Positions 6,651 through 14,583 of a stretch of 24,022 nt of DNA are shown piece after piece. Under the pieces are notes generated by a model. It saw only the letters and a list, made by a program, of their open reading frames with translations, was not told the origin of the DNA and searched no databases. Every line of letters starts with the position of its first letter. Position 1 is the stretch's first letter. Location of the stretch: positions 1 to 24,022 of the forward strand of contig CAMQBR010000027.1 of the NCBI GenBank assembly GCA_946999045.1. Direction: 5' to 3'. Position numbers and translations under genes: made by a program. The stretch comes from an uncultured Prevotella sp. GTDB lineage: Bacteria > Bacteroidota > Bacteroidia > Bacteroidales > Bacteroidaceae.

Positions 6651-8438
6651 ATGAAAGATTATATTGTATCTGCACGCAAATATCGCCCTACTACATTCGA
6701 TACAGTAGTGGGGCAATCTGCGCTCATTACAACTCTCAAAAATGCTGTAAAGAGTGGCAAATTAGCACATGCCTACCTCTTTTGCGGTCCGCGTGGTGTT
6801 GGTAAAACTACTTGTGCTCGTATTTTTGCCAAAGCCATTAACTGTTTGCATCCCACAGCCGAGGGCGAAGCCTGCAATGAGTGCGAGAGTTGTAAAGCTT
6901 TCAACGAACAACGATCGTACAACATCTTTGAACTTGATGCTGCCAGTAATAACTCGGTAGAAAACATTAAGTCTCTTATGGACAAAACACATATACCACC
7001 TCAGGTGGGTAGGTACAAAGTGTTCATCATCGATGAGGTGCACATGCTGTCTACAGCGGCATTCAATGCTTTTCTTAAAACACTGGAAGAGCCTCCTGCT
7101 CACGTTATTTTTATCTTGGCAACCACAGAGAAGCACAAGATACTTCCTACTATTTTGTCGCGTTGCCAGATATACGATTTCGAGCGAATGTCTACCGCCA
7201 ACATTATCAATCACTTAAAAAAAGTGGCTGATAAGGAGAATGTTACTTATGAAGATATGGCTCTCAACATCATTGCAGAAAAGGCTGACGGTGGTATGCG
7301 TGATGCTTTGTCGGTTTTTGATCAAGCAGCAAGTTTTTGTCAAGGCAACATTACGTATGCCAAAGTGATAGAAGACTTGAATGTACTTGACGAAGACAAT
7401 TATTTTCGTATGGTTGACCTATGCCTTGAAAACAAGGTAAGCGATGCCATGTTGCTGCTCAACAACATTATTTCGAGAGGCTTTGCTGGCGGACATTTCA
7501 TCAATGGATTGGCATCACATATAAGAAATGTATTAATGGCAAAGGATGCTCAAACACTTCCGTTGTTGGAAGTAAGTGAGCTGCAACGAAAAAAATATCA
7601 GGAACAAGCTAAAAAAAGCCCTACCACTTTTTTGTATCAAGCTCTTAAAATACTCAATCAGTGCGACATTAATTACCGACAAAGCAGTAACAAGCGTTTG
7701 TTAGTAGAACTTACATTGATACAGGTTGCACAGATTACACAACTAGACGATTCTACGCCTGGTGTGGGGCATAGCCCCAAATGTTTAAAATCCTTGTTTT
7801 CAAAGTTGGCTCTCGTGAAGGGCGATAAGCCAACTCAGCAGGTGCGAGGCTCAGAGATTGCCAAGGTATCTTCAGTAAATGCTGCGCACTCCAATCCCTT
7901 TCACTCTGCTCAATCTCATACCACATCCGTAACAAGTAGTACACCACCTGCCCTTGACAGCAAGCCACGGCTTAAGCTTTCGGGCATTGGTATGACGTTT
8001 AATGATTTGTGGTGTAGTATTAATAAAAAGAAAACATCAGTAAACTATAGTGAGCAATCTACAACCAGTCAAAGCGTACCATTTAACAATGAGGAGTTAC
8101 GCCTGCAATGGACAGTGATGTGTAACCGTATGCCAAAAGAGATGATTGGCTTATCGCAAAGAATGAAGAACCTAATGCCTAGCATCACTACTTTTCCTAA
8201 TGTGGAGGTGGTGATTGAGAATGATATTTTACTCAATCAGTTACAAGAAATAAAAGGAAAGATGCAAGCCACGCTTCGAATATTATTGAAAAACAACACT
8301 TTGACTCTTTTCTTGCGCTTGGCTAATGCGCAAGAAGTAACCAAGATTTATAGTAAACGTGAAATATTAGAAATGCTTAAGACGGAGAATCCTCAAATCT
8401 CGAAATTATGCGAAATGCTTAAATTAGATTTAGGGTAA
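6651..8438 (+). CDS. dnaX: DNA polymerase III subunit gamma/tau
   Basis: A 595-residue clamp-loader ATPase. DnaX assembles with HolA and HolB to load the sliding clamp, and its tau form links the replicative polymerases. The AAA+ domain shows Walker A GPRGVGKTT (46-54), a zinc knuckle of C65, C75, C78 and C81, Walker B DEVH (128-131) and the arginine-finger SRC motif (170-172). Helical lid and collar domains run to about residue 365. A low-complexity Ser/Thr-rich linker (about 370-480) follows, then a C-terminal domain of about 110 residues, so the full-length product is tau-like. I found no convincing frameshift signal for a gamma form. The linker contains two strong DNA inverted repeats (7765-7835). 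It is divergent from the FtsB operon and appears to be transcribed alone. Confidence 0.95.
   Translation: MKDYIVSARKYRPTTFDTVVGQSALITTLKNAVKSGKLAHAYLFCGPRGVGKTTCARIFAKAINCLHPTAEGEACNECESCKAFNEQRSYNIFELDAASNNSVENIKSLMDKTHIPPQVGRYKVFIIDEVHMLSTAAFNAFLKTLEEPPAHVIFILATTEKHKILPTILSRCQIYDFERMSTANIINHLKKVADKENVTYEDMALNIIAEKADGGMRDALSVFDQAASFCQGNITYAKVIEDLNVLDEDNYFRMVDLCLENKVSDAMLLLNNIISRGFAGGHFINGLASHIRNVLMAKDAQTLPLLEVSELQRKKYQEQAKKSPTTFLYQALKILNQCDINYRQSSNKRLLVELTLIQVAQITQLDDSTPGVGHSPKCLKSLFSKLALVKGDKPTQQVRGSEIAKVSSVNAAHSNPFHSAQSHTTSVTSSTPPALDSKPRLKLSGIGMTFNDLWCSINKKKTSVNYSEQSTTSQSVPFNNEELRLQWTVMCNRMPKEMIGLSQRMKNLMPSITTFPNVEVVIENDILLNQLQEIKGKMQATLRILLKNNTLTLFLRLANAQEVTKIYSKREILEMLKTENPQISKLCEMLKLDLG
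7765..7835. repeat. Two inverted repeats inside the dnaX linker
   Basis: TGGGGC-ATA-GCCCCA (7765-7779) and AGTTGGCT...AGCCAACT (7804-7811 with 7828-7835) are perfect hairpins only 25 bp apart. They lie in the part of dnaX that encodes the low-complexity linker, where insertions are tolerated. Confidence 0.6.
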
Positions 8439-8463
8439 TATATAAGTGGCATATATTTTTTTT
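8437..8463 (+). terminator. Probable dnaX terminator
   Basis: AATATAT (8437-8443) pairs with ATATATT (8451-8457) around a 7-nt loop and runs into eight or more Ts. The stem is AT-only and starts inside the stop codon, so it is weak but well placed. Confidence 0.5.
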
Positions 8464-8603
8464 GAGTGATAGTGATATTGTTAGGTAGTCTTTATTTATG
8501 AACCTCCCTTAACATAAAAATATAACTAAGCCCATCAATTAAAAGGATTTATGAACTAATAGAGCATACAACTAAAAAATCCCTCCATACACAAAACGAA
8601 AAA

Positions 8604-8628
8604 AGCTGCATCATTAAATGATACAGCT
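8604..8628 (-). terminator. Intrinsic terminator of the 29-codon gene
   Basis: On the minus strand AGCTGTATCAT pairs with ATGATGCAGCT (11 bp with one G-T pair) around a 3-nt loop and is followed by TTTTTTCGTTTTG. The plus strand has no U-tract after the stem, so it terminates minus-strand transcripts. It lies about 50 bp after the small ORF's stop. Confidence 0.75.
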
Positions 8629-8679
8629 ATAATATATTAACTTAAAAATAAATTCTGTATAGAGCAAGAAGCCAAGATT

Positions 8680-8769
8680 TTACTTGTTGCTCAAGTTAAT
8701 CTTGCTTCCTAAATGAATAGCCTGTGCAACTGTTGCTGCTACTACGACTAATGCCATTACTGTTAACAT
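8680..8769 (-). CDS. Predicted 29-residue single-pass membrane peptide
   Basis: A small ORF of 29 codons. The peptide begins MLTVMALVVVAATVAQA and continues IHLGSKINLSNK: about 17 hydrophobic residues that can span or enter the membrane, then a short polar, positively charged tail. I do not recognise the family. Support comes from its surroundings. A full-consensus promoter lies 50-80 bp upstream (8819-8850), AGAAAGG sits about 9 nt before the ATG as a plausible ribosome-binding site, and an intrinsic terminator follows at 8604-8628. Together these make a complete one-gene transcription unit of roughly 210 nt. It lies between dnaX and the symporter gene on the same strand as the latter. It could instead be a small RNA with a fortuitous frame. 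A toxin-like, regulatory or transporter-associated role is possible, but none is shown. Confidence 0.6.
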   Translation of the reverse strand: MLTVMALVVVAATVAQAIHLGSKINLSNK

Positions 8770-8818
8770 AATATTTTACCTTTCTTTTTTTTTGTTATCC
8801 TTTTATCTCTTATCAATG

Positions 8819-8850
8819 CAAAGATACAAACTAACAGCTGTGTACGCAAA
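8819..8850 (-). promoter_or_regulatory. Consensus promoter of the 29-codon gene
   Basis: On the minus strand TTTG (plus 8847-8850), exactly 20 bp, then TATCTTTG (plus 8819-8826): a complete match to the Bacteroidetes housekeeping promoter. The direct repeat TACGCAAA (8843-8850 and 8857-8864, 14 bp apart) overlaps the -33 element and could be an operator. Predicted leader is about 40 nt. Confidence 0.7.
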
Positions 8851-8950
8851 CAAATTTACGCAAAATCTTTTTTTTCTCTATTTTGTTGATATGTGTCAAT
8901 AACAAAACTCAAAGTTAGCAATAATGGTAGATATTCCTAAAAGTAGTAAA

Positions 8951-10375
8951 CTACGGATGCGATATTGTCTTTGTTGCGTACAATCCTACAAAAGTCAAGG
9001 CACCATTCAGCATTAGCAATTCGTAACCAAAATGGTAATTCCACAAATATTGGGCCATCGTATCCAATAGATAGCACAATACTGGAGCGGCTATGGCGAT
9101 GTAAGGAACAAACTTGTCGGCTACTTTACGTTGAGTGAACAAGCCGAAGGCAAACAAGCCTAACAACGGGCCGTAGGTATAAGAGCATAAAATAAGTACT
9201 GCATCAATAAGATTAGTAGAATTGAAAGTTCTGAACAATAAGATCGATAGCACAAATACTATACCCATGCCAGCATGCACTTTATGTCTTAATTGCTCAT
9301 CATCTGTATTTTCTTTGATATCTACACAGAAAGTGGTTGTCATAGCAGTTAATGCCGAATCGGCACTGCTAAACGATGCTGCCACAATTCCTATCACAAA
9401 CAGCACCATAACAATGATACCCAACTTGTTAGTTGCTGCAAACATAGGCAAAAGCTCATCGCCAGAAGCAGGTAAAGCAATGCCTTGATGTTGTGCCAAA
9501 ATAGAGAGTAATACACCCAAAGCCATAAATAATAAGTTAGTTGGAACAAATGCCACCCCATAACTGCACATATCTTTCTGTGCCTCGCGCAAGGTCTTGC
9601 AGGTTAAATTCTTCTGCATCATATCTTGATCCAAGCCTGTCATCACAATCACTATGAAGACACCACTAAGGAACATTTTCCAAAAGTTTTGTTTAGAGAC
9701 CCAATCATCAAAAACAAATATCTGACTCCTGCTATCATGGTACACTGTTTTGATAGCATCCATCACACTCATGTCCAAGGTAGCAATCACCTCAAAGATA
9801 ATCAGAACCAAAGTTGCTATCATGCAAAAGGTTTGAAAAGTATCTGTCCACACCAGCGTTTTTATTCCGCCTCTGCGTGTATAAAGCCAGATAAGTGCTA
9901 CCAAGATAATAACCGTTGCAAAGAATGGAACACCGAAACTATCAAATACAAACTTTTGTAATATCATACATACTACATAAAACTTAACCGCTGATCCAGA
10001 CATCTTAGACAATAAAAAGAACCATGCGCCTGTTTTATACGATCGTTTTCCCAATCGTTGTTGCAGATAAGTATATATGGTAGTGAGGTTGAGTTTATAA
10101 TAAATAGGTAGCAATACAAATGCCACCGCAATATATCCCAAAATATATCCCAAACAAGTTTGAAGATAAGTCATGCCCACGGCATTAACCATGCCAGGTA
10201 CTGATACAAAACTTACCCCCGATATGGATGCACCTATCATACCAAATGCCACCATATACCATGGCGATTGTCGGTTACCTCTGTAAAAAGTATTATTGGA
10301 TGATTGTCGAGTTGTTATTTTGCTCAATAACAACAAGATTGCAAAATAAGCTAAAACCGTTAATAAAATTACCAT
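8951..10375 (-). CDS. Sodium:solute symporter (SSS family)
   Basis: A polytopic transporter of the sodium:solute symporter family, about 474 residues and some 13 membrane helices. It imports a small solute together with Na+. The family pattern is visible: a first helix (VILLTVLAYFAILLLL), the early motif GNRQSPWYMVAFGMIGASISGVSF typical of SSS proteins, the GLDQDMMQKNL block after helix 6-7, and ASFSSADSALTA in helix 8-9, a conserved Na+-site region. Substrate cannot be told; sugar, sialic acid, amino acid and vitamin carriers all share this fold. The open frame extends upstream to a TTG, but a -7 promoter element (10389-10396) lies within that extension. ATG at 10375 (MVILLTVL) is therefore the likely start, with a very short leader. 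It is divergent from trpB2. Confidence 0.85.
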   Translation of the reverse strand: MVILLTVLAYFAILLLLSKITTRQSSNNTFYRGNRQSPWYMVAFGMIGASISGVSFVSVPGMVNAVGMTYLQTCLGYILGYIAVAFVLLPIYYKLNLTTIYTYLQQRLGKRSYKTGAWFFLLSKMSGSAVKFYVVCMILQKFVFDSFGVPFFATVIILVALIWLYTRRGGIKTLVWTDTFQTFCMIATLVLIIFEVIATLDMSVMDAIKTVYHDSRSQIFVFDDWVSKQNFWKMFLSGVFIVIVMTGLDQDMMQKNLTCKTLREAQKDMCSYGVAFVPTNLLFMALGVLLSILAQHQGIALPASGDELLPMFAATNKLGIIVMVLFVIGIVAASFSSADSALTAMTTTFCVDIKENTDDEQLRHKVHAGMGIVFVLSILLFRTFNSTNLIDAVLILCSYTYGPLLGLFAFGLFTQRKVADKFVPYIAIAAPVLCYLLDTMAQYLWNYHFGYELLMLNGALTFVGLYATKTISHP

Positions 10376-10388
10376 CTTGTTTTTGGTG

Positions 10389-10396
10389 CAAAGATA
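10389..10396 (-). promoter_or_regulatory. Candidate -7 element of the symporter gene
   Basis: Minus-strand TATCTTTG lies 13 bp before ATG 10375; it decides that start against the upstream TTG at 10429. No clear TTTG at -33. Confidence 0.5.
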
Positions 10397-10438
10397 ATAA
10401 TTATTACGTATCCATACTGCCACATACAATATTTTTGT

Positions 10439-10446
10439 TACCTTTG
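10439..10446 (+). promoter_or_regulatory. Candidate -7 element of trpB2
   Basis: TACCTTTG matches TAnnTTTG. The -33 position is not a clear TTTG. Predicted leader about 55 nt, containing the hairpin TAATAGA (10456-10462) / TCTATTA (10473-10479). Confidence 0.45.
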
Positions 10447-10507
10447 TGCAAAGTTTAATAGAGCTAATTAGTTCTATTAGCCTAATTAATCAGAAAAAAA
10501 CAAAATT

Positions 10508-11881
10508 ATGAGTAAGCAAAAAAGATTTCTTTTGCAAGAGAATGAACTACCTACACAATGGTATAATATACAGGCAGATATGGTAACCAAACCTTTGCCA
10601 CTACTCAACCCACTAACTAAAAAGCCTGTTACGGTAGAAGACCTGTCTCACATTTTTAATTTAGAGTGTTCAAAACAAGAGTTAGATACAAAACATTCAT
10701 GGATAGATATTCCCGAAGAAGTTTTGGATATGTATAAATACTATCGTTCTACTCCGCTTGTTCGTGCGTATGCTTTAGAAAAAAGTATAGGCACACCAGC
10801 TCATATCTATTTCAAAAACGAGAGTGTTAATCCATTGGGTTCGCATAAAGTAAACTCAGCTATACCACAATGTTATTATTGCAAGCAGGAAGGAACCACT
10901 AATGTTACAACAGAAACGGGTGCTGGACAATGGGGAGCAGCACTTAGTTATGCTGCCAAGATATTTGGATTGGAAGCTGCAGTATACCAAGTAAAGATTT
11001 CTATGCAGCAGAAGCCTTACCGCAGTAGTATTATGCGAACATTCGGTGCAACGGTAGAGGGGTCGCCTTCTATGTCAACACGTGCTGGAAAAAATATTAT
11101 TACTCGCAATCCTCTTCATCAGGGTAGCTTGGGAACGGCTATCTCTGAAGCTATCGAACTGGCTACAACTACGCCACATTGTAAATATACATTAGGATCG
11201 GTACTTAATCATGTAGCGTTGCATCAAACGGTTATCGGTTTGGAAGCTGAGAAACAAATGGAGATGGCGGGCGAATATCCCGATCAGATTATTGCTTGCT
11301 TTGGTGGTGGCAGTAACTTTGGTGGATTGGCTTTCCCCTTTATGCGTCATAATATTCTCGAAGACAAGCACGTAGAATTTATTGCTGCCGAACCAGATAG
11401 CTGTCCTAAACTAACGCGTGGCAAATTTGAATACGACTTTGGCGATGAAGCTGGTTATACACCATTGCTGCCCATGTACACGTTGGGACACGACTTTAAG
11501 CCTGCCAACATTCATGCTGGTGGCTTGCGTTATCATGGTGCAGGTATGATAATCTCGCAGTTGGTGAAAGACAAGATGATGCACGGTGTAGATATTCCAC
11601 AGTTAGAAGCGTTTGATGCAGGTATTTTGTTCTCACGAACAGAGGGTATTATTCCAGCCCCAGAGAGCTGTCATGCCATTGCGGCAACTATTCGTGAAGC
11701 CAAGAAGTGTAAAGAAAGTGGTGAAGCAAAGGTTATCCTCTTCGGCTTGTCTGGTCATGGACTTATAGATATGACAGCGTACGATAGTTATCTTCGAGGC
11801 GATTTACACAACTACACCGTATCTGATGCAGAAATTGCAGAGTGCTTAAAAGAAGTAGAAAGCCTCTCCTGTCCTCTCTAA
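10508..11881 (+). CDS. Tryptophan synthase beta chain 2 (TrpB2)
   Basis: A 457-residue PLP enzyme of the TrpB2 subfamily. The reaction is condensation of indole and serine to tryptophan. Compared with ordinary TrpB (about 400 residues), it has the longer N-terminus and the TrpB2 hallmarks RSTPLVRAYALEK and KNESVNPLGSHKVNSA, the latter with the PLP lysine near residue 114. The phosphate-binding loop FGGGSNFGG is near residue 265, and TETGAGQWG and GLRYHGAG are intact. It is alone, divergent from a symporter and away from any trpA or trp operon. That is usual for TrpB2 and fits a role in indole salvage without TrpA channelling (inference). The 3' end is followed by a gap with an insertion-element remnant. 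Confidence 0.92.
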   Translation: MSKQKRFLLQENELPTQWYNIQADMVTKPLPLLNPLTKKPVTVEDLSHIFNLECSKQELDTKHSWIDIPEEVLDMYKYYRSTPLVRAYALEKSIGTPAHIYFKNESVNPLGSHKVNSAIPQCYYCKQEGTTNVTTETGAGQWGAALSYAAKIFGLEAAVYQVKISMQQKPYRSSIMRTFGATVEGSPSMSTRAGKNIITRNPLHQGSLGTAISEAIELATTTPHCKYTLGSVLNHVALHQTVIGLEAEKQMEMAGEYPDQIIACFGGGSNFGGLAFPFMRHNILEDKHVEFIAAEPDSCPKLTRGKFEYDFGDEAGYTPLLPMYTLGHDFKPANIHAGGLRYHGAGMIISQLVKDKMMHGVDIPQLEAFDAGILFSRTEGIIPAPESCHAIAATIREAKKCKESGEAKVILFGLSGHGLIDMTAYDSYLRGDLHNYTVSDAEIAECLKEVESLSCPL

Positions 11882-11973
11882 AGCCCATAGCCTCCTCCAT
11901 GGTGAGTGATAAAAAAAATGAACGGCAAACAGGAGTCTCCTTCTTACAAGATTTTTTGCGTATAGGTTAAATT

Positions 11974-12001
11974 GCAGGATACGTTTTAGCCTGCTTTTCT
12001 T
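11974..12001 (+). terminator. Weak possible terminator after trpB2
   Basis: GCAGG (11974-11978) pairs with CCTGC (11990-11994) and is followed by TTTTCTTG. The 5-bp stem and 11-nt loop make this a weak candidate. Confidence 0.35.
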
Positions 12002-12029
12002 GTGAGTTTTATTAGATAATATTACTTTA

Positions 12030-12228
12030 TGGCTTTACAATGGTTCGTGTGGATAAGATGAGAAAACTTGAAGCTATTATGTATGGCATTGTTGATGGCA
12101 TTTAGAATAAATGAAAATCTATGCACATAAAAAATAAGAATATCAATGGCTACAGAAAACTTCTTGCCCATGAGATACCTTCATCGGGAAATCTAAAAAA
12201 AATATCCACACGAAACGTTATAGAGCCA
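12030..12228. mobile_element. Insertion-element remnant with 26-bp inverted ends
   Basis: The left 26 bp (12030-12055, starting TGGCTTTACAATGG and ending TTCGTGTGGATA) and the right 26 bp (12203-12228) are inverted copies matching at 22 of 26 positions, including a perfect 12-bp inner block. The 147 bp between them codes for no transposase that I can read. Ends beginning GGCTCT and carrying GTGTGGAT resemble ISL3-family elements as I remember them, but this was not checked. No target duplication is visible. It is a non-autonomous MITE or deletion derivative lying between trpB2 and lysS. Confidence 0.65.
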
Positions 12229-12243
12229 AATTTTGCATTTGTT

Positions 12244-12277
12244 AGTTGACTCTCCCCAGTATTTTGAAGTTGACTCT
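12244..12277. repeat. Direct repeat AGTTGACTCT x2 upstream of lysS
   Basis: AGTTGACTCT followed by nCCC occurs at 12244-12253 and 12268-12277, 24 bp apart, about 50-80 bp upstream of the lysS -7 element. It may be an operator or part of a decayed insertion-sequence end. Confidence 0.5.
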
Positions 12278-12326
12278 ACCCTCATATAAAAATCATGAAA
12301 TAGTAGGAACATTCAGAATAATTTAG

Positions 12327-12334
12327 TAATTTTG
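12327..12334 (+). promoter_or_regulatory. Candidate -7 element of lysS
   Basis: TAATTTTG matches TAnnTTTG, 38 bp before the lysS ATG; no TTTG at -33. Confidence 0.4.
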
Positions 12335-12372
12335 CCAAGAACTAATCAATAGGACTATAGCTATAACAATAT

Positions 12373-14103
12373 ATGAACGTATTAGAATTAAGTGAACAGG
12401 AGATTGTAAGAAGAGAGAGTCTCCATGAGTTGCGCAAAATGGGGATTGACCCATATCCAGCAGCAGAGTTTCCTACAAATGCTTTTAGTACTGATATCAA
12501 AGCAGAATATCAGGACAGCGAAGAAAAACGACAAGTAGTTATTGCGGGGCGTATGATGACACGTCGAGTCATGGGCAAGGCAAGTTTTATAGAGCTACAA
12601 GACTCAAAAGGCAGAATTCAAGTGTATGTTACCCGTGATGACATTTGCCCAAACGATAACAAAGACCTGTATAACGTTGTGTTTAAGCGTTTAATGGATA
12701 TTGGTGATTTTATTGGTATCAAGGGTTTTGTCTTCAAAACACAAACAGGCGAAATCTCAGTTCATGCTCAAAGTCTTACATTGTTAAGCAAATCATTAAA
12801 GCCACTGCCTATTGTAAAATACAAAGACGGTGTAGCTTACGATAAATTTGAAGACCCAGAGTTGCGCTATCGCCAACGCTATGTTGACCTAATAGTGAAC
12901 GAGGGTGTAAAGCATACCTTCTTACAGCGTGCCACTGTATTGCGCACCATTCGTAAAGTGCTTGATGAAGCTGGTTACACTGAGGTTGAGACACCTACCT
13001 TGCAATCTATTGCTGGTGGAGCAAGTGCGCGCCCATTTATCACACACTTCAACGCACTTAATATAGATATGTATATGCGTATTGCCACAGAGCTATACTT
13101 AAAACGACTAATTGTTGGTGGCTTTGAGGGCGTTTATGAAATTGGCAAGAACTTCCGTAACGAAGGAATGGATCGCAACCACAATCCAGAGTTTACCTGT
13201 ATGGAGCTATACGTACAATACAAGGACTACAACTGGATGATGTCGTTTACAGAAAAACTACTTGAAACCGTTTGTATTGCTGTAAATGGCAGTGCAGAAA
13301 GAGAAATTGACGGACAGCTGATTAGTTTCAAGGCACCTTATCGTCGTTTACCTATTCTGGATGCGATCAAGGAAAAAACAGGCTACGACCTTAATGGAAA
13401 GAACGAAGACGAAATTCGTGAGATATGCAAGAAGCTCAACATGGAAGTTGACGAAACCATGGGTAAGGGTAAACTAATTGATGAGGTGTTTGGTGAGTTC
13501 TGTGAAGGAACTTATATCCAGCCTACTTTTATAACGGATTATCCTGTTGAGATGTCTCCACTTACCAAGATGCATCGCAGCAAGCCAGGACTTACAGAGC
13601 GTTTTGAATTGATGGTGAATGGTAAGGAATTAGCTAACGCTTATTCAGAATTAAACGACCCAACAGATCAAGAAAATCGTTTCATAGAACAAATGAAGCT
13701 GGCTGACAAGGGCGATGATGAGGCAATGATTATTGATTACGATTTCCTTCGTGCCTTGCAATATGGTATGCCTCCTACATCTGGTATTGGTATTGGCATC
13801 GACCGCTTAGTTATGTTAATAACAGGCAAAACCTATATCCAAGAAGTATTGTTCTTTCCACAGATGAAACCAGAGAAGAAAATTCCCCAAAGCACAGTAG
13901 CAGAATGGGCAGCTATTGGTGTTCCAGAGCAATGGGTTCCTGTATTTAGAAAGGCTGGATACAACCTTATTTCAGATATCAAACAGGTAAAGGCGCAAGC
14001 CCTGCAAATGAATGTTTGTGGAGTTAACAAAAAATATAAGTTAGGCTACGAAAATCCAAAGGTAGACCAGTTCCAGCAATGGATAGACAATAGCCAAAAA
14101 TAA
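12373..14103 (+). CDS. lysS: Lysyl-tRNA synthetase, class II
   Basis: A 576-residue class II aminoacyl-tRNA synthetase that charges tRNA-Lys with lysine. An N-terminal OB-fold anticodon-binding domain (about residues 55-140; VVIAGRMMTRRVMGKASFI, DSKGRIQVYV) is followed by the catalytic core with motif 1 around RYRQRYVDL, motif 2 FRNEGMDRNHNPEFT near residue 259, and motif 3 GIGIGIDRLVML near residue 471. It is about 70 residues longer than the E. coli enzyme; the extra C-terminal segment (from about residue 505, with FRKAGYNLISDIKQVKAQALQ) resembles a helical nucleic-acid-binding appendage. From memory, Bacteroidales LysRS share this length. It lies upstream of the gpsA-pgi cluster, separated by 480 bp. 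Confidence 0.95.
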   Translation: MNVLELSEQEIVRRESLHELRKMGIDPYPAAEFPTNAFSTDIKAEYQDSEEKRQVVIAGRMMTRRVMGKASFIELQDSKGRIQVYVTRDDICPNDNKDLYNVVFKRLMDIGDFIGIKGFVFKTQTGEISVHAQSLTLLSKSLKPLPIVKYKDGVAYDKFEDPELRYRQRYVDLIVNEGVKHTFLQRATVLRTIRKVLDEAGYTEVETPTLQSIAGGASARPFITHFNALNIDMYMRIATELYLKRLIVGGFEGVYEIGKNFRNEGMDRNHNPEFTCMELYVQYKDYNWMMSFTEKLLETVCIAVNGSAEREIDGQLISFKAPYRRLPILDAIKEKTGYDLNGKNEDEIREICKKLNMEVDETMGKGKLIDEVFGEFCEGTYIQPTFITDYPVEMSPLTKMHRSKPGLTERFELMVNGKELANAYSELNDPTDQENRFIEQMKLADKGDDEAMIIDYDFLRALQYGMPPTSGIGIGIDRLVMLITGKTYIQEVLFFPQMKPEKKIPQSTVAEWAAIGVPEQWVPVFRKAGYNLISDIKQVKAQALQMNVCGVNKKYKLGYENPKVDQFQQWIDNSQK

Positions 14104-14583
14104 TTCACAATTAATATCTTGATACTTGGCGCAAACAGAGATAATATATCTCGCATAATTAAAAAGATTTGTGCAAATAGCTAAGACAAGATAATGTGTG
14201 AAAAAAGGTGATCATACCCTTATAACATACGATGTAAAGGGAGAAATTATGAAGTTGAGAATAAAAGTCCTAAAAGAGCAACATAAAAAAATATAGGGGG
14301 GGGTACTCCTATCTTACGTATGGTTGATGTGAGCCATAAGCCCTGTAAGGGCGAACATAATTAATTCATAACTTAATTTGTATTTTTACAGATACCAACA
14401 TTCAATATTTCCCATTTAATATGGGAGTATGTTTAATTATCAGCCACATTAGTTATTCAACTGTGGTTTGCAAAAAAAACATAGGGCTTCTCTCCCTTGT
14501 GCTATATTATACGTCAACAAAAACAGACAATAAAAGGAAAATGCTAAACATGGAATCTGTCTGACAATTAAGAATTATAAGAC
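14104..14583. other. Intergenic region lysS-gpsA
   Basis: 480 bp without a convincing gene. It holds several short palindromes: GAGATA-ATA-TATCTC (14138-14152), GCCCT-GTA-AGGGC (14340-14352) and TCCCAT-TTAAT-ATGGGA (14410-14426). There is also an eight-G run (14296-14303). No full TAnnTTTG promoter for gpsA was found, so the gpsA start of transcription is unresolved. Confidence 0.6.
14340..14353. repeat. Extragenic palindrome GCCCT-GTA-AGGGC
   Basis: Perfect 5-bp arms with a 3-nt loop, followed by GAACA. A related decayed copy lies at 848-880. Confidence 0.45.

Noticed and set aside
7588..7625. Runs of seven A in dnaX (CGA AAA AAA T and GCT AAA AAA AGC) as a programmed frameshift making a gamma form
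   Set aside because: A -1 shift at the first run ends at a stop about six codons later, near residue 320, inside the clamp-loader collar domain, so the product would not be a working gamma subunit. The second run is not an in-frame A-AAA-AAG heptamer.
10376..10429. N-terminal extension of the symporter to TTG 10429
   Set aside because: It would place the -7 promoter element inside the coding region and adds a non-family N-terminus before the first membrane helix.
14296..14303. Eight-G run as a phase-variation switch
   Set aside because: It lies in non-coding DNA about 280 bp before gpsA, with no promoter element close enough for slippage to alter spacing.
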